Source of the DNA: Clostridiales bacterium
GTDB taxonomy: Bacteria > Bacillota > Clostridia > Lutisporales > Lutisporaceae
DNA length: 37,226 nt
Reading direction: 5' to 3'
Assembly (NCBI GenBank): GCA_012521375.1
Contig: JAAYMO010000131.1
Coordinates: 1 to 37,226 of the forward strand
Shown: in pieces, positions 24,219 to 32,354 of the stretch
Numbering within the stretch: the stretch's first letter is position 1
How the letters are laid out: each line of letters starts with the position of its first letter
Program-made: the position numbers and the translations under genes
Notes under the pieces: generated by a model
Told to the model about the DNA's origin: nothing
The model's database searches: none
Seen by the model: only the letters and a program-made list of their open reading frames with translations

Positions 24219-25352
24219 TCAGAGCTCCAACCACATTATTAATGCATCTTCTCCTGAATCTTCATAATAGCCTCTTCTCACTCCGTACTCATTAAAACCA
24301 TATTTTTTATATAGATTGATGGCAGCCCAATTGGATGGCCTCACCTCTAAGGTCATTCTTTTTACATTATTATCTTTGGCAGTTTTTATCATAGCATTCA
24401 CTAAAGCATCTCCGATTTTTTTACCTCGATGTTCAGGATGTACTGCTATATTTGTTATATGTCCTTCATCCAGTACAATCCACATTCCAGCATAACCTAC
24501 AACCTTATCCTCCAATTTTGCCACCAAGTATTTTGCTGCAGTATTCTTATATATTTCTGTTTTAAAAGATTCCAAAGACCAGGGAGTATTAAAACTTAAA
24601 CATTCAATATCATAAACAGCTTCAATATCTTCACCTGTCATAGGTGAAATATCGATTTTTAGCTTCTTTTCGTATTCCACTTCTGCTTGAGATTTTCTTA
24701 TATAGTAAAGCTTTAATTCATCGTATTTTAATGCCTTGCCTTCTTTATATAACTTTTCTGCCAAGAGGGCCACAGATGAAGCTCTTGGATATAAATTTCC
24801 TGAAGAGGATTCTATAATATTAGGAAGAGCCGCCTTTAGCTTTTTTCCAAAAATACTCACAGCATCCCCTAGTATTACAATCCTTCCATTGAATTCCCCA
24901 AGTCTATCTATTAAATTATCAATCTCTATAGCCCTGTACTCTTCCAGTTTTTTTAATTCATTATCCCTTGTTGTGTATAGAGATGAGTATACCATATTTC
25001 TCTGGGCATCTAACATCGGACATATAAGTCCATGAAAGGGATAAACATTAAATGCTAATGCATCTAAAGTAGGCACAGCTATAACAGGTTTGTTTAAAGC
25101 CTGCCCGAATCCCTTTACGGCAGCAGCCCCAAGCCTTAAGCCTGTGAAAGAACCTGGCCCTATAGAACATGCAAAAGCATCTATGCTGTTGATTTCAATA
25201 CCGCTGTTTTCTAACGCAATGTTTACAATGTTTATCATCTTCTCTGAATGTTTTTTGCCATCGTTTATTGTAAATTCACATAGCAGTGAACCATTTTCTA
25301 CTATAGCTGAAGAAGCAGCTGCTGTGGAAGTATCAATGGCCAATATTCTCAC
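24219..25352 (-). CDS. tsaB-rimI: TsaB-RimI fusion (t6A synthesis subunit plus ribosomal-protein alanine acetyltransferase)
   Basis: Residues 1 to about 225 are TsaB (MRILAIDTSTAAASSAIVENG, SIGPGSFTGLRLGAAAVKGF), the scaffold partner of TsaD in tRNA t6A synthesis. Residues about 232-377 are a GNAT acetyltransferase of RimI type (ISPMTGEDIEAVYDIE, ITNIAVHPEHRGKKIGDALV, EVRPSNWAAINLYKKYGF). The two are usually separate adjacent genes; here one 377-residue frame encodes both. The start is GTG with GGAG upstream and overlaps tsaE by 20 bases. The TGA stop lies inside a short GACTCAGAGCTC repeat. Confidence 0.95.
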   Translation of the reverse strand: MRILAIDTSTAAASSAIVENGSLLCEFTINDGKKHSEKMINIVNIALENSGIEINSIDAFACSIGPGSFTGLRLGAAAVKGFGQALNKPVIAVPTLDALAFNVYPFHGLICPMLDAQRNMVYSSLYTTRDNELKKLEEYRAIEIDNLIDRLGEFNGRIVILGDAVSIFGKKLKAALPNIIESSSGNLYPRASSVALLAEKLYKEGKALKYDELKLYYIRKSQAEVEYEKKLKIDISPMTGEDIEAVYDIECLSFNTPWSLESFKTEIYKNTAAKYLVAKLEDKVVGYAGMWIVLDEGHITNIAVHPEHRGKKIGDALVNAMIKTAKDNNVKRMTLEVRPSNWAAINLYKKYGFNEYGVRRGYYEDSGEDALIMWLEL

Positions 25353-25812
25353 TTTTCTCCATCTCCTTCAATAACTTCTCATAGATTAAACCTGAAGCCT
25401 CCATTATTATTTCTCGTTGATCAGGCTCTTCCAACTTATTTATGGTAATCCACAACCTCTCCTCTGGTATCACATCTTCTACGCTATCTGCCCATTCCAA
25501 AACTGTTGCCCCATCTCCATAAAAATATTCATCGCAGCCTAATTCATACATCTCGTCAGAACTGCCTAATCTATAAACATCAAAATGATACAAGGGAATC
25601 CTTCCTGAAGTATATTCATTTATTATGGTATAGGTAGGACTTACTACATGTTCCGTTACACCTAATCCTTTTCCTATACCTTGTGTAAAGGCAGTCTTCC
25701 CTGTTCCTAAATCTCCAGTTAAGCATACTATGCTTCCGGGAAAAAGTAACTTTCCTAATTTTTCGCCTATATTATATGTATCTTTAGCATTTTTTGAAAT
25801 AAATCTCACCAT
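25333..25812 (-). CDS. tsaE: t6A biosynthesis ATPase TsaE
   Basis: The 159-residue product has Walker A LTGDLGTGKTAFTQG, VSPTYTIINEYTSGRIPLYHFDVYRL and LEWADSVEDVIPEERLWI, all typical of TsaE. It binds ATP and drives the TsaB-TsaD complex through its cycle. An ATG with GGAGG seven bases upstream starts it. It overlaps the tsaB-rimI gene, so the order is tsaE, tsaB-rimI. Length matches the family. Confidence 0.96.
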   Translation of the reverse strand: MVRFISKNAKDTYNIGEKLGKLLFPGSIVCLTGDLGTGKTAFTQGIGKGLGVTEHVVSPTYTIINEYTSGRIPLYHFDVYRLGSSDEMYELGCDEYFYGDGATVLEWADSVEDVIPEERLWITINKLEEPDQREIIMEASGLIYEKLLKEMEKSENIGH

Positions 25813-25838
25813 AACAAACCTCCGACATAACGCAAATA

Positions 25839-25860
25839 CCGGAGCAATGTTTTGCTCCGG
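25839..25860 (-). terminator. Hairpin between ribU and tsaE
   Basis: CCGGAGCA and TGCTCCGG form a perfect 8-bp stem with a 6-base loop. The following T-run is weak, so termination of ribU is likely but not certain. Confidence 0.55.
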
Positions 25861-25929
25861 ATATGCTTCATCTAAAACTATTATATTTCATTTTTCAATA
25901 AAAGTATACATCAATTGGAAAGGTTTATA

Positions 25930-26505
25930 TCATCTTGCACGCTTATGAGCAAATTCTGTGTAGATATCTGCGTGTAAAACAGGGGATAATTTCTTATATA
26001 ACAACAATGTAACTACTGACAACATCACGCCTTTTATGAAATTAAAAGGCAGTATGGCCGTTAATATAAGAGGTAAATTATCAACTGATACTGGAGAACC
26101 GGTAAATGCTGGTATCAGTATGAAGAAATTGAAAAAGCCCATGGCTAAAGTCATAATAATGGTTCCTGCTATCAATCCTATAACAGCATTTTTCTTTGTC
26201 TTATGCCTTACATAGATATATCCTGCAGCCAAAACATAGGCTGAGCCTGTGAGGAAATTTCCCAATTCTCCGATGCCTCCTGTTTCAGAACGAAAAATCA
26301 AATGGAGTATATTCTTTATCAGTTCTATGGCAACTCCTACCCAAGGACCTAATGCAAAAGCCCCTATTAATGCTGGCAAATCGCCCAAATCAATCTTTAG
26401 AAATGAAGGGAACAAAGGTAACGGGAACTCAATTAAGTACAATAGGAATGCAAGGGCTGACAATATTCCGATTTTTGTTAATAATTGCAGTTTAGGATTT
26501 CTCAT
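25930..26505 (-). CDS. ribU: Riboflavin ECF transporter S component RibU
   Basis: The 191-residue membrane protein has about six hydrophobic segments. The RibU/ECF S-component pattern is clear: LTKIGILSALAFLLYLIEFPLP, LKIDLGDLPALIGAFALGPWVGVAIELIKNILH, and GELGNFLTGSAYVLAAGYIY. It binds riboflavin and docks with the shared EcfA/A'/T energy-coupling module, which is not in the window. An FMN riboswitch precedes it, which confirms the substrate. AGGT before the ATG is the ribosome binding site. Confidence 0.95.
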   Translation of the reverse strand: MRNPKLQLLTKIGILSALAFLLYLIEFPLPLFPSFLKIDLGDLPALIGAFALGPWVGVAIELIKNILHLIFRSETGGIGELGNFLTGSAYVLAAGYIYVRHKTKKNAVIGLIAGTIIMTLAMGFFNFFILIPAFTGSPVSVDNLPLILTAILPFNFIKGVMLSVVTLLLYKKLSPVLHADIYTEFAHKRAR

Positions 26506-26545
26506 CTTTACTACCTCCGCTATTTTATAATAGTATAAAAACCAA

Positions 26546-26570
26546 AAGTCCCTGATTACATCAGGGACTT
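26546..26570 (-). terminator. FMN-riboswitch terminator upstream of ribU
   Basis: AAGTCCCTGA and TCAGGGACTT form a perfect 10-bp stem with a 5-base loop, followed on the minus strand by TTGGTTTTTATA. TCAGGGAC also occurs at the 5' end of the aptamer, giving a possible antiterminator. Confidence 0.85.
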
Positions 26571-26596
26571 ATTTTTAAAATAACTCATAAAAATAA

Positions 26597-26704
26597 ATCT
26601 TCTTCCATCCAGACTATACTGTCGGCTCCGGAATCTAACCGGATCTGCCTTTCGGCTCGCGGGCTATACCGCCGGTAGGGAATTGCACCCGTCCCTGAAG
26701 ATTG
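26597..26704 (-). ncRNA. FMN riboswitch (RFN element)
   Basis: On the minus strand the leader has the RFN blocks: CTTCAGGGACGGGTG, AATTCCCTACCGGCGGT, AGCCCGCGAGCC, AGATCCGGTTAGATTCCGG, GCCGACAGT and ATAGTCTGGATGGAAGAAGAT. It lies upstream of ribU, with a terminator between them, so FMN should shut off riboflavin uptake. Confidence 0.97.
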
Positions 26705-26743
26705 TAATCGGTCTTTAGTTTTCAAATATATTATATATTAACT

Positions 26744-28411
26744 TTAACTGCTTTGCAATACAGTTTTATCGCTAATATCCTGTTCAGCTATGAGTAATTC
26801 TTCAATCCTTTCTTTTTCTGTAACTACTCTATTGAGTTTTTTGGAATAAGCTATACATTTTCCATCTACAATCCTTGTCTCCAAAGCACCTTTAGCATTT
26901 GGATTTCCTCTTAGATGAGGAGCATCGATAATTCCTCTTCTTATAATATCTTCTAAAACTTTTGGATCGCTCCATGGATCTTCGCTTTCTTTATACAGGT
27001 TTTTAATGGTATTCAATAAAAATTTTGATTCTTCTATCAGCTCATGCTTTCTTTCCTGAACTTCTGAATCCTTGGTCATATCAACCATGCCATCTAATGT
27101 TGAACGGATAACTCCTCTTACAATTTTTGTGCTTTCAATGATTTCTTCTGGTTTGGCAGCATGATCTGCTTCGCAATATCCTACTACATGGACAATATGA
27201 GGCTTTAAGCTCATAGCTAAATATGTGGATGCGGCAAGTTGTCCTTTTGCAACATCCAAATCTGAGCTTAGACTTGCCAATCCGGCTCTTACTTGCCTAT
27301 AGGTTTTAAAATCATCATCCTCTAATGATTCAATAAGCTCAACCTTGGCCAACATTTTTGCCAAATCCATTTTATGATGCATTGCTGGAGGCACATTAAA
27401 CATATATTGGGCAATATAATTCTTTACTCCCATTTTTTTCGCATTGTATGCAGCTAAAAAGGCCGTCACAACACCTATAGTATCATGAGCATCTCTTAGA
27501 CTCCAATGATGAGCCTCATTTACTTCCACAGGTATATTCCATTCTGCATGCTGCTTCATCAGATTTTGGCTTTCTGCTATGGATTCGCTTAAAGACCTTG
27601 TACCCCTTCCGTCCAGCACATTGTACCAGCATAAAGGTACAGCACACCATGCATTTTTTATGGTGTCTTTCAGCATTTCTGCAAATTTGAATACATCTGC
27701 CGTTCCACTATAGCATCTGAGGAGAGGATAATTGCCCCGCTTTGAAGCTTTATAAAGCTCAATGAAATCATCTGGGCTCCGTAATGGCACTCCTCCTGCT
27801 CCATCCAAGTCCTTATTCAGCTTATCCTGTGAGAAAAAGAACTGTTGTGTATTTTGATCAGGTCCAATAGAAATAACATCTAAAACCTTTGCCTCAGCTA
27901 TCTTTTTGATTCCTTCAATGGTATCCTCCAAAGAAGGAAGGCCAAAATGATGTCTCAATACTGGGTAAGGATATTTACTGTTTATTCTATCAATAATATT
28001 ATCAGGATAAGATATTTTTATTTCTTTCAGATGTTTACCTCTTATATAATTTATCACATCATCTATGTCTTCCGTTCCATCAAATATGGTAGAAAAATAT
28101 GAGAAATTTTTTGCAACCTCAGCTACTGGCTTTGTACCTCCAAATATCCATTCTATATTATCTAATTTTTTAGATTTTATATGCCCTTCCAATTCCCTGA
28201 ACAATGGTTCAGCATTTTTGGGAGTAAGCCTGAATCCTATAGCCACTACATCCGGTTTTATTTCTAATATTTTTTCTACAAGCCTATCTATGCTTACCGC
28301 AGCACCGAGAAAATATGTTTCGTGACCTTCCTGTTCCACAAGACGGAAAAAATTTACTATCCCACCTACATGAACACAATTTCCTATGGCAGCTCCTAAA
28401 TACTTTTTCAT
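26744..28411 (-). CDS. B12-binding domain fused to a glutamate-mutase-like barrel, function unknown
   Basis: The 555-residue product begins with a cobalamin-binding Rossmann-type domain to about residue 130: GNCVHVGGIVNFFRLVEQEGHETYFLGAAVS, then KPDVVAIGFRLT, and GGTKPVAEVA. The His-x-x-Gly suits base-off/His-on cobalamin binding, but the usual Asp two residues before the His is replaced by Cys. The remaining 400 residues look like a TIM barrel of the glutamate mutase E type (YPLLRCYSGTADVFKF, WCAVPLCWYNVLDGRG, IPVEVNEAHHW), by loose pattern only. A carbon-skeleton or amino mutase is the best guess. Its ATG overlaps the upstream dehydrogenase stop (TAATG). It ends the three-gene operon. Confidence 0.7.
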   Translation of the reverse strand: MKKYLGAAIGNCVHVGGIVNFFRLVEQEGHETYFLGAAVSIDRLVEKILEIKPDVVAIGFRLTPKNAEPLFRELEGHIKSKKLDNIEWIFGGTKPVAEVAKNFSYFSTIFDGTEDIDDVINYIRGKHLKEIKISYPDNIIDRINSKYPYPVLRHHFGLPSLEDTIEGIKKIAEAKVLDVISIGPDQNTQQFFFSQDKLNKDLDGAGGVPLRSPDDFIELYKASKRGNYPLLRCYSGTADVFKFAEMLKDTIKNAWCAVPLCWYNVLDGRGTRSLSESIAESQNLMKQHAEWNIPVEVNEAHHWSLRDAHDTIGVVTAFLAAYNAKKMGVKNYIAQYMFNVPPAMHHKMDLAKMLAKVELIESLEDDDFKTYRQVRAGLASLSSDLDVAKGQLAASTYLAMSLKPHIVHVVGYCEADHAAKPEEIIESTKIVRGVIRSTLDGMVDMTKDSEVQERKHELIEESKFLLNTIKNLYKESEDPWSDPKVLEDIIRRGIIDAPHLRGNPNAKGALETRIVDGKCIAYSKKLNRVVTEKERIEELLIAEQDISDKTVLQSS

Positions 28412-29526
28412 TAAGCCACCACCTCCCTTGTTATTTCTCCATTAATTACATAGTTCATTATCTCTTCTGCTTCTAATCCAACAAGTCCCATATCCTCAAC
28501 TTTTCTGCCAATCTTATAATAATCCTTATCATGTATGATAGATGCCATATGGATTATTGAATTTATAGTGGGAGTTTCAATCCCTAAATGCATTCCCATA
28601 TCTGCAATGGGTACAAGGCTTTGAGGAACATCTTCAAATATATATCTTGTGTCCAAAGTATTCGGCGCCTTTATCCCCTTATACCCTTTGACATTTTGTA
28701 GTGCCTCGCATACTGTTTTGCCATAAGCATTGTAGGTGTAACCTAACCATTCCATTAAAGATATAGGTTTAGCACCGAGTGCTTCTGCTACTTTCATCCT
28801 CTCACAATCCGCTTCTTTCATTATCCTAGCCACTGATGGAGTTACCCCTTCAATATAGTGCAAGAAATTTCCATCGGTGCTTTCAATCCTTCCGCAATTG
28901 AGAATAGTAGGAATAGGATGTAGTATAGCTCCAACATTATTAAAACTGGTATCCAATACACTACAAGTTTGGATGAATTCTGGTATGACATGATGGATTT
29001 TATCAACAAATTCTCTGGTCCTAACCGCAGGCAATGCAGCTACCTTAACATGATTCTTCTTTCCATATATGGCCACCTTGCCTTCTTCAACAATTCTGCA
29101 GGCAAACAACAATGTTTGTGCTTCAACTATACATGGATTTTTTTCAGGATTAATATTTTTTATAATATTGAAAAATTCCAATGCGCCTCCCGTTCTGCCC
29201 GGGTTTAATACAATGTACTGTTCATCTGAAGTATATGGAGCTATAAGGCTGGCAACTTGTTTATGAGCACTGGCAGGTACTGCCACCATCACGATATGGG
29301 TATCTCTGATTGCTTCTTGTATATCATCTGTTACTAGATTCATGTAACCTTTACCTGATATACAACCTTCCATATCAATAAAACCCTGCTCTGATATCTT
29401 TTTTATTTTTGCTATAGTACGATTGTATAGATTAACATTATGTCCCAAATAGGCTAAGTAAGCTGCTAAAGCCTGCCCTCCGCTTCCGCCTCCTATGACA
29501 GCAAAATTCAAAACTCTCTTCTGCAT
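28411..29526 (-). CDS. Octopine/nopaline dehydrogenase family NAD(P)-dependent enzyme
   Basis: The ATG at 29526, with AAGGAGG upstream, is preferred to the track start at 29568; this gives 371 residues. It has a Rossmann NAD(P) site (FAVIGGGSGGQALAAYLAYLGHNVNLYNR), VMVAVPASAHKQVASLI, and the opine dehydrogenase C-terminal domain with catalytic-type His in NVGAILHPIPTILNCGRIE. Family members join an amino acid and a 2-oxoacid reductively, or oxidise such opines. It starts 13 bases after the ATP-grasp gene and overlaps the B12 gene, so it belongs to one pathway with them. Substrate is not known. Confidence 0.82.
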   Translation of the reverse strand: MQKRVLNFAVIGGGSGGQALAAYLAYLGHNVNLYNRTIAKIKKISEQGFIDMEGCISGKGYMNLVTDDIQEAIRDTHIVMVAVPASAHKQVASLIAPYTSDEQYIVLNPGRTGGALEFFNIIKNINPEKNPCIVEAQTLLFACRIVEEGKVAIYGKKNHVKVAALPAVRTREFVDKIHHVIPEFIQTCSVLDTSFNNVGAILHPIPTILNCGRIESTDGNFLHYIEGVTPSVARIMKEADCERMKVAEALGAKPISLMEWLGYTYNAYGKTVCEALQNVKGYKGIKAPNTLDTRYIFEDVPQSLVPIADMGMHLGIETPTINSIIHMASIIHDKDYYKIGRKVEDMGLVGLEAEEIMNYVINGEITREVVA

Positions 29527-29539
29527 ATAACAACCTCCT

Positions 29540-30541
29540 TTAACCACTTGATTTTCTGTTATTCTCAACTCTTTTTATAGCCTCATCCAATATCTGCATA
29601 ACCAACTCATCATACGACATGCCTGCTGCATCAGCCATCTTTGTTAAATCACTATACACCGGTTTAAGGCCTGGTAAACTGTTTATTTCTATAATATAGG
29701 GCACATCACCCTTGAGTCTTACATCCACTCTAGCTAAATCCCTGCAACCTAACACATCAAATGCTTTAGAAGCTTCTGCTTTTATTTTCTTTTCTAATTC
29801 AGTACTCAAAGGCGCAGGACAATAAAAATGAGTTTTATGTGCAAAATCGTTTTTTACTTTAAAGCTATAAATCTTGCCATATTCCTCAGGAATATCCTTA
29901 AAGTCAATCTCCAATATAGGTAAAATTGTTTTATTCTCACCATTACCGATAATCCCTACAGTAAACTCCCGGCCTTCTATAAATTCCTCCACTAAAACCG
30001 GTGGTTGATACTGTTTCAAAAGTTGTGAAACTTTTTTAGACAAAGCTTCCTCATTGTAAACTACACTATCTTCATCTATTCCAAAACCAGAGCCTTCGCA
30101 GGCGGGTTTTACAATAAGGGGAAATTCTAGTTCAGGATCCAATTTTTCATCTTCATTACGGAATATTTGAAAATTTGCTGTAGTCACATTATGATACTTA
30201 AAAATCTGCTTTGCCACTGATTTATCTAAAGCTATGGCATGGGCAAGGACACCAGAACCTACATAGGGTATGCGCAACATTTCCAATATGGCAGGAATCT
30301 GAGACTGTCTGCTCTCTCCTCTAATTCCTGTACTAAGATTAAAAACTATATCTACATTGCTATTTTTTAATTTTTCCATTGTCTTTATATCTGCGACAAT
30401 GTTTACTACTTCATATTTTTTAGAGAGAACCTCATATATTTTCTCTGCAGTTACTTTTTTTTGCTCATCAGCAGAACGAGACTCCTCTGTATTCATCTGG
30501 AAATTTTGCTCATCTACTACTAAACCGATCTTTAATCTCAC
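29540..30541 (-). CDS. ATP-grasp ligase, D-alanine-D-alanine ligase-like
   Basis: The 333-residue product has the ATP-grasp fold of Ddl: YVGSGVLAHAIALDKSVAKQIF, FPLIVKPACEGSGFGID, LVEEFIEGREFTVGII, and LARVDVRLKGDVPYIIEINSLPGL near the C-terminus. The N-terminal Ddl motif (GGxSxE) is missing; STGIRGESRQSQIPAI takes the place of the substrate loop, so another carboxylate-amine substrate than D-Ala is likely. The start is GTG with AGGAGGG nine bases before. It heads an operon with an opine dehydrogenase-like and a B12-dependent enzyme, far from cell-wall genes, which argues against a housekeeping Ddl role. Confidence 0.8.
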   Translation of the reverse strand: MRLKIGLVVDEQNFQMNTEESRSADEQKKVTAEKIYEVLSKKYEVVNIVADIKTMEKLKNSNVDIVFNLSTGIRGESRQSQIPAILEMLRIPYVGSGVLAHAIALDKSVAKQIFKYHNVTTANFQIFRNEDEKLDPELEFPLIVKPACEGSGFGIDEDSVVYNEEALSKKVSQLLKQYQPPVLVEEFIEGREFTVGIIGNGENKTILPILEIDFKDIPEEYGKIYSFKVKNDFAHKTHFYCPAPLSTELEKKIKAEASKAFDVLGCRDLARVDVRLKGDVPYIIEINSLPGLKPVYSDLTKMADAAGMSYDELVMQILDEAIKRVENNRKSSG

Positions 30542-30560
30542 GCAAATCCCTCCTGTAAAT

Positions 30561-30740
30561 CTATAAATCTACTTTTGTGATAACAGAGACAACATTAAAT
30601 AAACCTCCTATCAAATAGACACGAAGTTCCAAAAAATTATTGTTTTCTCTGTAAAGGTAAAGATTATATTCTGATTCTGTAGCATTTAGTAATAGAGATG
30701 CAAAATCTTGTCTTATTAATTTGCAAAGCCATGTGACTTT
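30561..30740 (-). pseudogene. Open, protein-like 59-codon stretch without start codon, before the ATP-grasp gene
   Basis: Between an upstream TAA and a TAG 20 bases before the GTG of the ATP-grasp gene, one minus-strand frame reads as a plausible protein (WLCKLIRQDFASLLLN, ESEYNLYLYRENN, FLELRVYLIGGLFNVVSV). It has no ATG, GTG or TTG in its first part. It may be the tail of a decayed or frameshifted gene, or an open frame by chance. I do not recognise a family. The rest of the 30542-31061 gap holds a promoter, a terminator and no other gene. Confidence 0.3.
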
Positions 30741-30888
30741 TTATTGAGATCAGAATTTGTTGTAATAATATGATTGTTAAAAATGTATATATGGAAAGGA
30801 GCTAATATTAAATCACTTTATTAATCATTATCTCGTTTGGTGATAACATCAGCCTTTATGTCCTTGACCATCTTTAACCCTGCTTTTT

Positions 30889-30916
30889 ATTATAACTATT
30901 TTTGTTAAAATAGCAA
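30889..30916 (-). promoter_or_regulatory. Promoter of the ATP-grasp/opine-DH/B12 operon
   Basis: On the minus strand TTGCTA (30911-30916) and a consensus TATAAT (30889-30894) are 16 bases apart. The leader to the GTG start would be about 340 bases. No riboswitch or T-box consensus was recognised in it. Confidence 0.55.
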
Positions 30917-31015
30917 GTATTTTTTAATATTATTTTTTCCCAAATCATTGTAATAAAGCCATTACGGAAAGTTTATATTAAGGTGGAATTATACTTTCCT
31001 GTGGCTTATAAAATG

Positions 31016-31052
31016 AAAAGCTACCGCAGAGATTAACTCTGCAATAGCTTTT
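31016..31052 (-). terminator. Terminator after the amidohydrolase gene
   Basis: AAAAGCTA pairs with TAGCTTTT and GCAGAG with CTCTGC, around a short loop. On the minus strand a T-rich run follows. Confidence 0.75.
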
Positions 31053-31061
31053 GCAATAATA

Positions 31062-32219
31062 TTATCTTCTATAAACTACTTCACCATTTATCAGTACAAC
31101 TTCTGTCTTAGATGTGGTGTTAAAAGGATGTCCATCAAATATGACTATATCTGCATCCTTGCCTACCTCAATGCTGCCTACTCTGTCATCTATTTTCAAT
31201 ATCTCTGCTGGATAGATGGTTATGGCTTTTAATGCTTCCATTTCATCTAAACCTTCCTTTGCTACAAGTCCGGCGCATATGGGCAGATGCTGTATAGGTA
31301 TTACAGGATGATCTGTCATAATACAGAATTTTACTCCAGCTTTCCACAAAGCTACAGGAGATTCGTAGGTCTTGTGTTTCAATTCCGGCTTTGATCTTTC
31401 CGTAAAATGAGGACCGCTGATAACCGGTTTACCCTCTTTTGCCAATTCATCTGCTATAAGATGTCCTTCTGTACAGTGGTCCAATGTTATATCCACATCA
31501 AATTCCTTTGCAATCCTGATGGCAGTAAATACATCATCTGCCCTATGGGCATGGGCCTTCAGAGGTATTTCTTTATTAATAACCTTGAGTAAAGCTTCCA
31601 TCTTAATATCAAAATCCGGTTTCTTATCAGGATCTTCCTTGGCATTCTCCAGCTTCTCCTTATAGACTTTCGCTTTCATAAGTTGCTCTCTCAGTATGGC
31701 TGCGGTAGCCATCCTTGTAGAAGGCATCTGTTTTTTCTCGTTATAAACGGTTTTAGGGTTTTCACCAAAGGCTATCTTCATAGCTGCAGGTTCTCTGACA
31801 ATCATATCATCTATTCTTTTTCCATAGGTCTTGATGATGGTAAAGGTTCCTCCTATTACATTGGCACTACCGGGACCAGTGCATACTGTTGTAATACCTC
31901 CCTCTCTGGCTTCTTCAAAGGTTCGATCCATAGGATTTATCCCATCAATAGCTCTGAGATGAGGTGTCACAGGATCTGTAGCCTCATTACCATCAGAACC
32001 TTCAAATCCTATGGAGTCTTCCCACATACCTAGATGACAATGAGCATCGATTATACCCGGCATTACTATTTTGCCTTCTGCATCTATTACCATAGCATCT
32101 GCCGGTGCCTCAACTTCCTAGCCCACAGCTATTATCTTGCCCTTATCTATTAATACGCTTCCTTTTTCGTAGTTCTTATCAGCCATTGTAAGTATCTTAC
32201 CGTTTTTTATAAGTATCAT
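31062..32219 (-). pseudogene. Amidohydrolase family protein interrupted by an in-frame TAG at codon 34
   Basis: From the ATG at 32219, which has a GGGGG ribosome binding site, the frame reads MILIKNGKILTMADKN and so on to IIAVG, then TAG (32118-32120), then EVEAPADAMVIDAEGKIVMPG without interruption to 31062. Without the stop it would be a normal 385-residue amidohydrolase. Metal-site motifs are present: GIIDAHCHLG, KAHAHRADD, TLDHCTEGH and MTDHPV. The ORF track shows only the part from 32093 on, which lacks the first beta-sandwich strands but keeps all metal ligands. A nonsense mutation or sequencing error is most likely. Translation might restart at 32093. The family cleaves cyclic amide or similar C-N bonds (imidazolonepropionase-like), substrate unknown. 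Confidence 0.8.
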
Positions 32220-32313
32220 GCTTTAACCCCCTATATGTATTTCATTTTAATTTATAATTTATCACACTGGTTTAATATTTTCTATATCAATATACATAAA
32301 GATTTTTCCATAA

Positions 32314-32350
32314 AATTAAAGGCTGGTACATTATGCATCAGCCCTTAATT
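32314..32350 (-). terminator. Terminator after the surface-protein operon
   Basis: AATTAAAGGCTG and CAGCCCTTAATT pair over 12 positions with one mismatch, just after the last gene of the operon. Confidence 0.65.
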
Positions 32351-32354
32351 TCCA

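Noticed and set aside
30541-30916. Cobalamin riboswitch or T-box in the leader of the B12-linked operon
   Set aside because: I looked for the B12-box (GCCACTG) and the T-box sequence (AGGGTGGNACCGCG) and found neither.
32118-32120. Amber codon read as pyrrolysine
   Set aside because: Amidohydrolases are not known pyrrolysine proteins, TAG ends other genes in this window (for example DUF554 and abc-F), and no pyl genes are seen.
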